Positions 34,432 through 42,553 of a stretch of DNA of 64,000 nucleotides are shown here, piece after piece. The translations under genes and the position numbers were made by a program. The notes under the pieces were generated by a model. The model was not told where the DNA came from. It worked only from the letters and a program-made list of their open reading frames with translations, and made no database searches. Source of the stretch: Desulfovibrio sp. TomC (lineage in GTDB: Bacteria; Desulfobacterota; Desulfovibrionia; Desulfovibrionales; Desulfovibrionaceae); assembly GCF_000801335.2 (NCBI RefSeq), contig NZ_JSEH01000018.1, positions 51,130 through 115,129 on the forward strand, read 5' to 3'. Positions within the stretch are counted from its first letter, which is position 1, and each line of letters starts with the position of its first letter.

Positions 34432-35418
34432 ATGAGCAGCAATACCAATATCCTCCTTGAATCCGGTACCAACGAACTCGAAATCGTTGAATTTTATCTG
34501 GAGGAGCCGACGTCGTCGGGCAAGACTTACGTTGGCTATTACGGGGTCAACGTTGCCAAGGTGCTGGAGATCATCAGGTTGCCCAAGGTCACAGAGATGC
34601 CGCAGACGCCGCATCCTTGCGTTTTGGGGACGTTTAACTTGCGCAACAAGGTCGTGCCGTTGGTGGACCTCAGTCTGTGGCTTGGCAAGGACCGTTCGCA
34701 CAATGCCTCGGACAAGGTGGTGGTGACGGAATTTAACCGGGTGGTCAGCGCCTTCCGGGTGTCCGGCGTCACCCGTATCCATCGTCTGAGCTGGGAGCAG
34801 ATCGAGCCGCCAAGCATCCAGGTCCAGACCTATTCCGGCAATTCCGTGACCGGCGTGGTCCAGCTCGATACCCGGGTGGTCTTTATTTTGGACATGGAAA
34901 AGATCGTGGCCGATCTCAATCCGGAACTGGCGCTCAAGGAACTTGACGAGGAAGTCTTTGTCGAGCGGCAAAAAGAGCTGCCGGACAAGGACATGATCTT
35001 CAAGGCGCTTATTGCCGACGACTCGACCACCATCCGCCGCATGATCGGCACGTCGCTGGAAAAGGCCGGCTTTGAGGTGACGCGCACCATAAACGGCCGC
35101 ATCGCCTGGGATCAATTGCTCGAGTGGAAGACGGCGGCGGCCACCGAGAATCGGCCCATCACCGATTTTGTGCATGTCCTTGTGTCCGACATCGAGATGC
35201 CGGCCATGGATGGCCACAGCCTGACCAGGAAAGTCAAGGAAGACCCGGTGCTCAAGCAGTTGCCGGTGATCCTTTTCTCCTCGCTTATCACCGACAGCCT
35301 GCGCCACAAGGGCGAGGCCGTCGGAGCCGACGATCAGGTGTCCAAGCCGGAAATGCTCCAACTGGCCGAGAAGGCCCGGGCCTTGGCCTGGGAACGTCTG
35401 GCCGCCATCAGCGCCTGA
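34432..35418 (+). CDS. cheV: Chemotaxis coupling protein CheV
   Basis: CheW-type coupling domain (residues about 15-185) joined to a C-terminal receiver (about 200-325), 328 aa. It links chemoreceptors to CheA and is tuned by phosphorylation. Receiver residues are all present: acidic pair in LIADDSTTIRR, phospho-Asp in VSDIEMPAMDG, Thr/Ser switch in ILFSSLI, and Lys in VSKPEM. AAGGGG lies about 10 bases before ATG 34432. No other che gene is near. Its stop abuts the stop of the convergent amidase with no bases between, and a hairpin inside the amidase gene probably terminates its transcript. Confidence 0.93.
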   Translation: MSSNTNILLESGTNELEIVEFYLEEPTSSGKTYVGYYGVNVAKVLEIIRLPKVTEMPQTPHPCVLGTFNLRNKVVPLVDLSLWLGKDRSHNASDKVVVTEFNRVVSAFRVSGVTRIHRLSWEQIEPPSIQVQTYSGNSVTGVVQLDTRVVFILDMEKIVADLNPELALKELDEEVFVERQKELPDKDMIFKALIADDSTTIRRMIGTSLEKAGFEVTRTINGRIAWDQLLEWKTAAATENRPITDFVHVLVSDIEMPAMDGHSLTRKVKEDPVLKQLPVILFSSLITDSLRHKGEAVGADDQVSKPEMLQLAEKARALAWERLAAISA

Positions 35419-36183
35419 TTACGGGCGCAAGCCCGCACACCAGTTGACCACAGCCCGGGCAATCGCCCGGGCTGTTTGCGTTTGGCGCTCCTCGCCGGCC
35501 AGGGCCGTTTCCTCAGCCCGATTGACGATGACCCCGGCCTCCACCAGCACCGCCGGCATGGCTGCGGCGTGGAGCACGGCCAATCCGTCGTAGCGGTAGA
35601 CACCCACCTGATCATCCACCAGAGGCCGGCGCTCACCCGGGATGTCGGCAGCGTGGTGGCGGGTAAAGGGCAAGCCCTCCCGGCGCATCTGCCGGCCGAT
35701 GAGCCGGGCCAGGGCCAGGCTGTCGTCGGGGTGTCGGTTGCGGCCGGAATAGAAAATTGAATAGCCGGCAAAGAGGTCGCAAAAGCGCATGGTCTTGCCG
35801 TTTTCCGTGTGGCTGGTGAAAAACTGCGGCTGGGCCGAGTCATGGTGGATGGAGATGAGCAGGCCGGCCTTGGCCGCGTTGGCCTGCTTGGCCCGGCCGG
35901 CCGGGGACAGATCAAGTCCGGTCGGGTCAATGCGAAAGGCCTTGGGAAAGCCGGCCGCCCTGAGGGCGGCCACGACGTTGCCGGCCAGCCGGTCGTTGAA
36001 GCGATATTCGGCCACGCCGGAGGCGCTGGTGGCCCCTGGGAGCCTGGGGCCGTGTCCGGCGTCGACGGCAATGCCCAGAGTGGCCGGCAAGCAGCCGGCC
36101 CAAAGTATTCCGCTCTCGGCCAGGACAACGGCCAGAAGGATCAGGAGAAGCCGGGGCAATGGCGTCAGGCGGCGAAGGGGCAT
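35419..36183 (-). CDS. N-acetylmuramoyl-L-alanine amidase (amidase_3)
   Basis: Zinc enzyme that removes peptide stems from peptidoglycan, 254 aa. The N-terminal hydrophobic signal ends in WAGC (Cys31), a possible lipoprotein site. The catalytic domain shows DAGHG (His44), Glu59, the SIHHD histidine and the LVEAG glutamate, i.e. the full amidase_3 set. It is shorter than AmiC because there is no AMIN targeting domain. A perfect 14-bp hairpin lies 17 bases before the ATG at 36183, leaving AAGGAC as ribosome site. The EnvC-like protein at 51328 could be its activator, which is inference. Confidence 0.93.
   Translation of the reverse strand: MPLRRLTPLPRLLLILLAVVLAESGILWAGCLPATLGIAVDAGHGPRLPGATSASGVAEYRFNDRLAGNVVAALRAAGFPKAFRIDPTGLDLSPAGRAKQANAAKAGLLISIHHDSAQPQFFTSHTENGKTMRFCDLFAGYSIFYSGRNRHPDDSLALARLIGRQMRREGLPFTRHHAADIPGERRPLVDDQVGVYRYDGLAVLHAAAMPAVLVEAGVIVNRAEETALAGEERQTQTARAIARAVVNWCAGLRP
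35450..35475. terminator. Perfect hairpin, probable cheV terminator inside amidase 3' end
   Basis: An 11-bp perfect stem (35450-35460 with 35465-35475) with an AATC loop and three T residues follows the cheV stop by about 30 bases. It encodes the amidase C-terminus on the other strand. Confidence 0.55.
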
Positions 36184-36199
36184 GGCGCGGCGTCCTTAT

Positions 36200-36231
36200 C
36201 CCGTTTTGCCCGGCGCTCCGGGCAAAACGGG
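36200..36231 (-). promoter_or_regulatory. Perfect 14-bp hairpin in the amidase leader
   Basis: Bases 36200-36213 pair fully with 36218-36231 around a CGCT/AGCG loop. On the amidase message it ends just before the ribosome site (ATAAGGAC) and has no T tail, so it suits translational or stability control better than termination. Confidence 0.5.
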
Positions 36232-36349
36232 GATGGTCGGCGGCCGGTGACAAGCTGGTCGCAACGAAGGAGCGGGCTGTCCCGGCCCTGGCCCGGGGCC
36301 ATGAAGCCGGTCCCGGATCAGGACAAGGCTCAAGCCGAAGGAGGGCGGA

Positions 36350-37081
36350 TCAGACCATCTTGCCTTCGTCAATCAGTGAATCCTTGAGCCCGGCGTCGAG
36401 GAGATCTTCCGGGGCAGTCAACAGATTGTTCAGGAAAACACTGGTCTTTTCCGTCAGCCACTGGTCCCGGGCCAGGGTGTCCACGGCGCGCAGGCGCTCG
36501 GAACGCTTGTCGGCCGGCATGGATTTATCGGCAGCGATCTGGTTGCGCAGGAAATGGTAATAGAGCTTGGAGCCGAACACTGAGGCTGTGGTATCGACGC
36601 CGATAAAGACGCGGTGCAGATCGTCCCGGGTGCGCTCGGCCGCGATGCCGCGCAGGAAATGCCAGGGAGCCGTGCCGCTGGTCAGAGAGGCGAAGAGGTA
36701 GCGGACCTTGTAGAACCGCTTGCCCGTAATGAAGGCCTGTTCCATATCCGAAGCCGTGCACACGCCTTCGACACAGCTGTTGAGGGCGCGGCGATAGGGC
36801 AGTTCCACGGCGGCGATGACAACCTGCCAGAGCATATAGAGATTGATCAAAGTCATGATGAGAATGCTGCTGTTGCGAAGCGACGGATTGACGTCGCTGG
36901 CCCAGTTGAGAAACAGATAGATGAAGATAAGGATGAAGACGAAGTATTTGACGGCGAACAGGATCATATGGGCGACGGAACCAATTTTCCAGTGCAGGCG
37001 GATGATGATCGCCATGAGGGCAATAAAGACGACAGTCTGGAAATATATGCTCATGTTGATCTGGGCGAGCTGGTCGAGCAT
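36350..37081 (-). CDS. Membrane protein of unknown function
   Basis: A 243-aa inner-membrane protein that I do not recognise. About three hydrophobic helices lie in the first 95 residues (IYFQTVVFIALMAIII; a FAVKYFVFILIFIYLF segment; ILIMTLINLYMLWQVV), followed by a charged cytoplasmic domain with two cysteines (CVEGVC, near residue 105) and helical sequence to the end. GAGGAG is 7 bases before ATG 37081. It lies downstream of the pbpC/thiamine-binding-like genes on the same strand, with a GC-rich hairpin in the 176-base gap. The sequence is in normal codon use for the region. Confidence 0.8.
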   Translation of the reverse strand: MLDQLAQINMSIYFQTVVFIALMAIIIRLHWKIGSVAHMILFAVKYFVFILIFIYLFLNWASDVNPSLRNSSILIMTLINLYMLWQVVIAAVELPYRRALNSCVEGVCTASDMEQAFITGKRFYKVRYLFASLTSGTAPWHFLRGIAAERTRDDLHRVFIGVDTTASVFGSKLYYHFLRNQIAADKSMPADKRSERLRAVDTLARDQWLTEKTSVFLNNLLTAPEDLLDAGLKDSLIDEGKMV

Positions 37082-37117
37082 GGTCCACTCCTCGGCGTTT
37101 CGGTGCATGCGTGGTGG

Positions 37118-37154
37118 CCGACCCCCCGGGCCGACTCTCGGTCCGGGGGGTCGG
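37118..37154 (-). promoter_or_regulatory. Strong GC hairpin between two minus-strand genes
   Basis: A 13-bp stem (37118-37130 with 37142-37154, one wobble pair) sits about 40 bases before the membrane-protein start. No T tail follows on the transcribed strand. It could be an attenuator or an RNA-stability element; the rest of 37082-37257 shows nothing else. Confidence 0.4.
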
Positions 37155-37257
37155 GAACCGTTGTGATCGGTCTACCTTGTACCTTTGGGGACGTTGCTTG
37201 GCAACGGGTGGAACCGTTTTGCCGCACAGCAATTCCGCACCTGATCGGCAGGCGTCG

Positions 37258-37560
37258 TCAATCCTGGCGCAGTTTTTCCTCCACGGCTTCGATTTTGGCC
37301 GTGATCCTTCCGGCCGGACCGGAGCGCCAGTCGATGCGGATGGCGATATGGATGCGGCCGCAATCTTTCTCCAGTTCCTCCTTGCAGCGAGTGACAACGG
37401 CCAGGACCTCGTCCCATTCGCCCTCGATGCTCGTGGACATGGGGGAAAAGACGTAGGGCAGGCCGGAGGCGCGCACGATGCGGATGGCCCTGGCCACATA
37501 GGCCGACAGATTTTCGCCCTTATCCAGCGGGAAGATCGAAAAATCCAGAATAGTGCTCAT
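37258..37560 (-). CDS. MTH1187/YkoF family thiamine-binding-like protein
   Basis: A 100-aa soluble protein with the ferredoxin-like fold of the DUF77/MTH1187 family: MSTILDFSIFPLDKGENLS, then YVFSPMSTSIEGEWDEVLAVV, the conserved strand that holds the ligand in relatives. Family members bind thiamine or HMP and are of modest known function. Its ATG overlaps the pbpC stop (ATGA, 37557-37560), so translation is coupled to PBP1C. No thiamine genes or TPP riboswitch are near; the pairing with a peptidoglycan enzyme is unexplained. Confidence 0.85.
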   Translation of the reverse strand: MSTILDFSIFPLDKGENLSAYVARAIRIVRASGLPYVFSPMSTSIEGEWDEVLAVVTRCKEELEKDCGRIHIAIRIDWRSGPAGRITAKIEAVEEKLRQD

Positions 37561-39917
37561 GGTTGGTTCTCCGCGGCGAATGTTTCGACGTGCACGGTGA
37601 CGGCGTGGCTGCGGCCCTGATCGTCGGCCACGGCTACGCGGTGCGCGCCAGGGGTTGGATGCCAGAAAAGCCGTTGTCCGGGAGCGCCCTGGGCGGCCAG
37701 CACCCCGTCCACGTACCACGACAGCCGAGTGGCCGCTGCCGGGGTGTCGGCGGTGAGGGCAATCTGCTGGAACGTATCCGGGATGTCCGGGCGCACCGCA
37801 TAGACCGTGGCCGGACTGGGCGAAATGATCTGCAATCCGTCGCCGGCGGCAGCTGCGCAGTCGGGGGCCGGCGGCGGGGGCGTCTCGAAGGGGATGCCCA
37901 CGCTTCGCCACCAGCTGACCAATTCGGCCGGATATTCGGCTACAGCCACGGTTTTGGCCTCACGCCCGGCTAGGCAGTCGGGGCCGAGGCGTTCGCCCGT
38001 GGCCGCATCGACCAGCATTCGTCGGTGAACCGGGCAGGGGCCAAGGCGGGTGCGGCCTGGGATGATGGTCGCCGTGACGCGCCTGGGGCAGTCCGGGCCT
38101 GGCAGCTGCCGGCTGTCGGCGCAGACCTCGATTTCGGTGATGTTGAGGCCCGCTTTGACGGCTGGTTTGGACCCGCGCGGTTCCAAGGCCCGAAACAGTT
38201 CAAAGAGAATCGGCCCGGCCTGGACCGCGCCGGAAATGCCGGCAATGGGCGTGCCGTCCATGTTGCCGACCCACACGCCGATGACGTGTTCGGCGCTTAC
38301 GCCGATAGCCCAGGCGTCGCGGTGGCCAAAGGATGTGCCGGTCTTCCAGGCCACCGACGGCACTGCCAGGGCGCGTTCCCAGGAGGTGGGCAGATCCGGG
38401 CGTTCCAGGCGGGTGAGGATGCCCGTCACGAAGGCGCAGGCTTCAGGCGAAAAGAGCCGGTCGCCGCGCACGGCCGGCCGTTTGGCCAGGATGGCCGGCG
38501 GCAGGGCGCGGCCGTCGTCGGCCAGGGCGGCGTAGCAATTGGTCAGGGCCAGGAGCGTGGTTTCACCGCCGCCAAGGATCAGCGACAGGCCGTAATGGGC
38601 CGCCGGCTTATCCAGCGTGGCAAGCCCCCCCCGGCGCAGCAGCTCCAAAAATGGGGTCGGCCCGACCTCGTTTAACAGCCGCACGGCCGGAATGTTGCGC
38701 GAGGTGATAAGGGCCTGCTCGGCACTGACCCGGCCAAGGAAAAGTCCGTCGTAGTTTTTCGGGGTATACCCGGCAAAGCTGGTGGGAATGTCGAGCAGCT
38801 GGCTCTGGGGAAAAATCAACCCCTGGTCCATAGCCAGGGCGTAGAGAAAGGGCTTGAGCGTCGAGCCGGGAGAACGGCGGATGGTTGCGCCGTTGATCTG
38901 GCCAAAGCGGGCGTCGCCGAACCAGTCCGTGCCGCCGACCATGGCCCGGACCTCGCGGCTGCCCGGATCGAGGACCACGGCGGCCACGCTGCCGATGCCC
39001 TGGCCGGCCAGCCAGCGCGACCTGGACCGCAGAATGTCCGTGGCGGTCTTTTGCGCGCCCGGGTCCAGGGTCGTGTCGATGCGCGCGGCGTCGCCGCCAA
39101 GCTCCCGGGCCATCTGGCTGAAGTGCGGCGCGTCAAAAGGCAGGCGCACAAGGGCGTGGGGCACCGGCGCCTGGGCTGCCTCCCGGGCGGCTGCGTCGGT
39201 CACGATCCCCAGGCGAGCCATGGCGGCCAAGAGCCGGTTGCGGGCCGCCTTGGCCGCCTCGGGATGGCGCACGGGGTCCAGGCGCAGGGGCGAGCGGGGC
39301 AGAACAGTCAACAGCGCGGCCTCGGCCAGGGACAGCCGGTCGGGCGTTTTGCCGAAATAGAGCGTGCTGGCCGCGCCGACGCCCACAATGTTGCCGCCGT
39401 AGGGAGCCATGTTGAGGTAGCGCTCCAGGATGGCGTCCTTGGAGAGCCGGCGTTCCAGGGCCAAGGCGGCCAGACTCTCGTCCAACTTGGCGGCCAGGGT
39501 GCGTTCCCGGGGCCGGGCCAGCCGGGCCAGCTGCATGGTGATCGTCGAGCCGCCGGAGACCACCCGCCCGGCCGCGAGGTTGGCTGCCGCAGCCCGGAAG
39601 AGGGCCAGGGGGTTGATCCCGGGGTGGCTGTAGAAATGGCGGTCCTCGGCGGCAATGACCAGCTGCGGCAGGATGGGGGACACCGTCGGCAGGCGCACCG
39701 GAAAGCGCCAGGCCTCATCCGGGGCCAGAAACAGGCGAAGGGGCTGGCCATTTCGGGCCGCAACCACCGTGGAGGGAGGGGGCGTCAGCGCGGACAGGGG
39801 AAAGGGCAGGGGGGCGTACCGGGCGGCCACAAGCCCGGCCGCTGCGAGACCTGCCGCACAGGCCAGGGCCGCCAGCCAGCGGCGAAGCGACAGACCGACC
39901 ACTGAACCGAATACCAT
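37557..39917 (-). CDS. pbpC: Penicillin-binding protein 1C
   Basis: Bifunctional peptidoglycan glycosyltransferase/transpeptidase-like protein anchored in the inner membrane, 786 aa. Membrane helix about residues 10-33; glycosyltransferase domain with EDRHFYSHPG (catalytic Glu91) and GGSTITMQ; transpeptidase domain with STLK (353-356), SRN (407-409) and KTGTS (526-530); and a C-terminal BiPBP_C beta domain, which marks PBP1C. ATG 39917 starts 2 bases after the stop of the dual-receiver gene; a TTG 12 codons earlier is possible. An eight-C run (near 38625) lies in the gene. It is coupled by overlap to the small downstream gene. Confidence 0.95.
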   Translation of the reverse strand: MVFGSVVGLSLRRWLAALACAAGLAAAGLVAARYAPLPFPLSALTPPPSTVVAARNGQPLRLFLAPDEAWRFPVRLPTVSPILPQLVIAAEDRHFYSHPGINPLALFRAAAANLAAGRVVSGGSTITMQLARLARPRERTLAAKLDESLAALALERRLSKDAILERYLNMAPYGGNIVGVGAASTLYFGKTPDRLSLAEAALLTVLPRSPLRLDPVRHPEAAKAARNRLLAAMARLGIVTDAAAREAAQAPVPHALVRLPFDAPHFSQMARELGGDAARIDTTLDPGAQKTATDILRSRSRWLAGQGIGSVAAVVLDPGSREVRAMVGGTDWFGDARFGQINGATIRRSPGSTLKPFLYALAMDQGLIFPQSQLLDIPTSFAGYTPKNYDGLFLGRVSAEQALITSRNIPAVRLLNEVGPTPFLELLRRGGLATLDKPAAHYGLSLILGGGETTLLALTNCYAALADDGRALPPAILAKRPAVRGDRLFSPEACAFVTGILTRLERPDLPTSWERALAVPSVAWKTGTSFGHRDAWAIGVSAEHVIGVWVGNMDGTPIAGISGAVQAGPILFELFRALEPRGSKPAVKAGLNITEIEVCADSRQLPGPDCPRRVTATIIPGRTRLGPCPVHRRMLVDAATGERLGPDCLAGREAKTVAVAEYPAELVSWWRSVGIPFETPPPPAPDCAAAAGDGLQIISPSPATVYAVRPDIPDTFQQIALTADTPAAATRLSWYVDGVLAAQGAPGQRLFWHPTPGAHRVAVADDQGRSHAVTVHVETFAAENQP

Positions 39918-39919
39918 GA

Positions 39920-40708
39920 CTAGGCGTTGGCTTTGGCGACCAACTCCCGGCAATGCTGCAGCAAGTCGAGGATGTCGAGCTGCATGTGCACCCGGCAGGT
40001 GAATTCCTCGACCTCCACAGGCTTGACCAGGAAATCGTTGGCCCCGACCTTGAGAAACCGCACGGTCTGGTGGCCGCCTTCGGCCGAGACGCCGATGATG
40101 GCCAATTTATCCTTGGGTTTGCCGGCCCGAATCTCCTCGATCAGCCCGAACCCGTCGAGATTTGGCATGTTGTAATCGGTGATGACCAGCCGGATGTCGT
40201 CGTTTGCGGCCAGGACATCCAGGGCCTGGCGGCCGTCTTCGGCTTCCAGCACCTGGATGTTGAGATTTGTAAGCAGCCCCGAGAGCCGGGCCCGGAAGAG
40301 TTTGGAGTCGTCAGCCACCAGGGCGCGCACGAACTGGTTTTTGTACAACCGTTCGATCAACCGTTCCATGGCCTCCATTTCGGCCATGGTCTTGATGAAA
40401 TAATCCACGACATTGTCTTCGAGAAGCAGTTTTCGCACCTCCTCGGAGAAACTGGCCGTCATGACCACCGAGGGAATGCCGAGCGACTTGGCCAGGGGGA
40501 CGATGCGCCCGTCCGGGTCGTCGGGGAGATTTCGATCCAGGATGGCCACGAAAATCGACTCGCGCCGGGCCGTCATGGCCTGCTCGGCTTCGGCCAGGGA
40601 GTGAGCCACGATGGTGGGGAAGGGCGTACAGCCGGCGATATGCTGGGAGATGATCTTGGCCTGGACGCGGCTGTCCTCCACAACGAGGACGTGGCGGTGA
40701 TCGGTCAT
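39920..40708 (-). CDS. Tandem dual-receiver response regulator without output domain
   Basis: Two CheY-like receivers in 262 aa. The first (1-120) has VVEDSRVQ, phospho-Asp in ILDRNLPDD, and YFIKT Lys; the second (125-250) has VADDSKLF, phospho-Asp in ITDYNMPNLDG and FLVKP Lys. Both look functional. No DNA-binding, GGDEF or other output domain follows, so it should act by protein contact or as a phosphate relay. AAGGATGG precedes ATG 40708. Two bases separate it from pbpC, so the regulator and the cell-wall synthase are probably one transcript. No histidine kinase is adjacent. Confidence 0.92.
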   Translation of the reverse strand: MTDHRHVLVVEDSRVQAKIISQHIAGCTPFPTIVAHSLAEAEQAMTARRESIFVAILDRNLPDDPDGRIVPLAKSLGIPSVVMTASFSEEVRKLLLEDNVVDYFIKTMAEMEAMERLIERLYKNQFVRALVADDSKLFRARLSGLLTNLNIQVLEAEDGRQALDVLAANDDIRLVITDYNMPNLDGFGLIEEIRAGKPKDKLAIIGVSAEGGHQTVRFLKVGANDFLVKPVEVEEFTCRVHMQLDILDLLQHCRELVAKANA

Positions 40709-40806
40709 GCTGCCATCCTTATCTCTTTGAGGTGATGCCTGCTCAATAGGGGATGGCGACGATCCTGGCAAGAAGGCCGGACGGGTCGCCCCATCCGGCC
40801 GGGTGG

Positions 40807-41469
40807 CTACCAGTGGCGGGTCATATACGGGGTCATTTCCCGTTCAAACGTGGCCGGGTCGGTGGTGGAGACCGTCGGCGCGACAAAGGCCGTGGGACTC
40901 ACCCCGGCCATGGCCCCGACGGTGGCGTCCATGGGCAGGGTTCGGCTTGCGGCGGCGATGATGTTGTTGTTGCGGGCGTCGATGACCTCAAGGGAAAAGC
41001 GTACCCCGGCCGGGGTCACGGCGTAGGTGCCGGCCAGGACCAGGGTGGCCGTGGCCCGCTTGGTGGCCAGGGCCTTGGTGTCCCGGGTGAGCACGAACTC
41101 GCCCTGGCTGCGATTGAAGATGATGTCGCTGGCCTTGCGGATTTCCTGGACATTGTAGCCCATGCCGACAAAGGCGGCATAGAGTTCCTGGCCCATGAGC
41201 CGCGAAAGCGGCGAGGCCCGTTCCAGATTGTTGAGATCGGCCGGGGTGGTGATGACCAGCCAGTAAAGGCCCCGACTGTTGTCCGGGCTGCCCATGCCCA
41301 GGCGCGGCCCAAGCTGGCGGTCGAGATCGGCGGCCATGGCCATGGCCACGTCGGGATACTGTATCGGCGGCGGGGTTTTGCCCGAACCGCACAAGGCTCC
41401 CATGAGCAGCGGCGAGAAAACTGCCGCCAGGAGAAGGGGCATAAGGCCCATTAAGCGACTGGTCTTCAT
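40807..41469 (-). CDS. FlgO-like exported protein
   Basis: A 220-aa exported protein with a FlgO-type domain. The N-terminal hydrophobic segment (residues 1-27) contains a cysteine at LLMGALCGSG that is close to, but not, a canonical lipobox. The domain covers DVAMAMAADLDRQLGPRL to LPMDATVGAMAG. In Vibrio, FlgO is an outer-membrane protein needed for normal flagella. AAGGAG precedes ATG 41469. It follows the proline-rich gene by 10 bases on the same strand. The other flagellar genes of this window are about 15 kb away, so a link to motility is inference. Confidence 0.78.
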   Translation of the reverse strand: MKTSRLMGLMPLLLAAVFSPLLMGALCGSGKTPPPIQYPDVAMAMAADLDRQLGPRLGMGSPDNSRGLYWLVITTPADLNNLERASPLSRLMGQELYAAFVGMGYNVQEIRKASDIIFNRSQGEFVLTRDTKALATKRATATLVLAGTYAVTPAGVRFSLEVIDARNNNIIAAASRTLPMDATVGAMAGVSPTAFVAPTVSTTDPATFEREMTPYMTRHW

Positions 41470-41479
41470 GATGGTCTCC

Positions 41480-41953
41480 TTATTTGGCGGCCGGGGCCGG
41501 AGTCGGCGCCGGTTTCGGGGCCGGTTCGGGCGGGAAGGTCGCCGGCGCGGGCTTGGGTTCCGGCGTCTTGCCCGGAGTCTGGCCCTGTGTCTGGGCCGGG
41601 GCCTTGGCCGGTTCCGGGTCCAGGGGATAGATGGATTCGGTCGGCGCCTCGTAGCGCTGCTCAAGCCTGGGAGCGGCCGGATTGCGGCTCGTGGGAGCCG
41701 GGGCCTGGGCCTTGGGCGGCGCAGGCTGCCGTCTGTGCGGCTTGGCCCGGCGCGATTTGCGTTTGGCCGGCCGGGGAACAAAGGGCTTGGCCGGCGTGGA
41801 CGGGGTCGGCGGCTCGCTCACGTCACGGATGGTCAGTGTGGTCGGAATGGGAGCGGAAGTGCCGGCCATGGCCTCGCCGGGCAGCCCGGGATCGGCTGCC
41901 GCAGTCAGAAAACAGACGGCCAGGACGGCCGGAAACAGGCGGATAGCGGACAT
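41480..41953 (-). CDS. Exported proline/alanine-rich protein
   Basis: A 157-aa protein with a signal peptide (residues 1-30, ...EAMAG) followed by low-complexity sequence: a basic stretch RPAKRKSRRAKPHRRQPAP and then long Pro/Ala/Lys/Glu repeats of the PAPKPAP type. No folded domain is visible. Such sequences span the periplasm or bind peptidoglycan, as in TonB-like linkers. GGGGAGG lies 9 bases before ATG 41953, and the FlgO-like gene follows closely, so the two likely work together. It is a real gene by signal peptide, ribosome site and operon position. Confidence 0.75.
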   Translation of the reverse strand: MSAIRLFPAVLAVCFLTAAADPGLPGEAMAGTSAPIPTTLTIRDVSEPPTPSTPAKPFVPRPAKRKSRRAKPHRRQPAPPKAQAPAPTSRNPAAPRLEQRYEAPTESIYPLDPEPAKAPAQTQGQTPGKTPEPKPAPATFPPEPAPKPAPTPAPAAK

Positions 41954-42172
41954 GGCGATTTCCTCCCCGGGACTCTCCCCGTGCCAGGATCATCGGTCGA
42001 TCCGGCGAAATCTTTACGGTCCTTTCCTCTCCATTTGCGTCCGGGGGTTGCCTAACAGCCCAAGAAGTGTTTTATGGAAATACAAGGTGTTGCTTGTCCC
42101 CGCCGGCTTGGGTCTCCCCGACCCGGCCGTCAGCGGTCAGATCCATCGGGGACCTATAAAGGAGTATAAGAC

Positions 42173-42550
42173 ATGGCTGAGCAACTGGAAATCTACAAGT
42201 GCGAACTGTGCGGCAATATCGTTGAAGTCCTCCATGCCGGCGGCGGCGAACTGGTGTGCTGCGGCGCGCCCATGAAGCTTATGACCGAGAACACCGTGGA
42301 CGCGGCCAAGGAAAAGCATGTCCCGGTGATCGAGAAAATCGACGGCGGCTATCTGGTCAAGGTCGGGGCCGTGGCCCACCCCATGGAAGAAAAGCATTAT
42401 ATCGAGTGGATTGAGCTTGTCGCCGACGGCAAGGCGTATCGCCAGTTCCTCAAACCCGGGCAGGCTCCCGAGGCCAGGTTCTGCATCGAGGCGGCCACGG
42501 TCAGTGCGCGTGAGTACTGCAATCTTCACGGTCTGTGGAAGAAGGATTAA
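42173..42550 (+). CDS. dfx: Desulfoferrodoxin (two-iron superoxide reductase)
   Basis: Reduces superoxide to hydrogen peroxide without releasing oxygen, in the cytoplasm of anaerobes. At 125 aa it is the full class I length. All ligands are present: centre I Cys10, Cys13, Cys29, Cys30 (rubredoxin-like FeS4) and centre II His49, His69, His75, Cys116, His119, plus the active-site Lys48 of EKH. TATAAAGGAG-type spacing (AAGGAGT) precedes the ATG. Ferritin follows after 3 bases, giving a coupled oxidative-stress unit. The 219-base upstream gap must hold its promoter, but I could not fix clear boxes. Confidence 0.98.
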   Translation: MAEQLEIYKCELCGNIVEVLHAGGGELVCCGAPMKLMTENTVDAAKEKHVPVIEKIDGGYLVKVGAVAHPMEEKHYIEWIELVADGKAYRQFLKPGQAPEARFCIEAATVSAREYCNLHGLWKKD

Positions 42551-42553
42551 CGT

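Noticed and set aside
37100..37260. TPP riboswitch near the thiamine-binding-like gene
   Set aside because: No CTGAGA/ACCTGATCTGG-type core; the gap only shows a simple GC hairpin, and the gene is translated from the pbpC message.
38623..38632. Eight-base C run in pbpC as a phase-variable tract
   Set aside because: The run is short for slipped-strand switching and lies in a conserved enzyme interior; much weaker than the 11-G tract at 16235.
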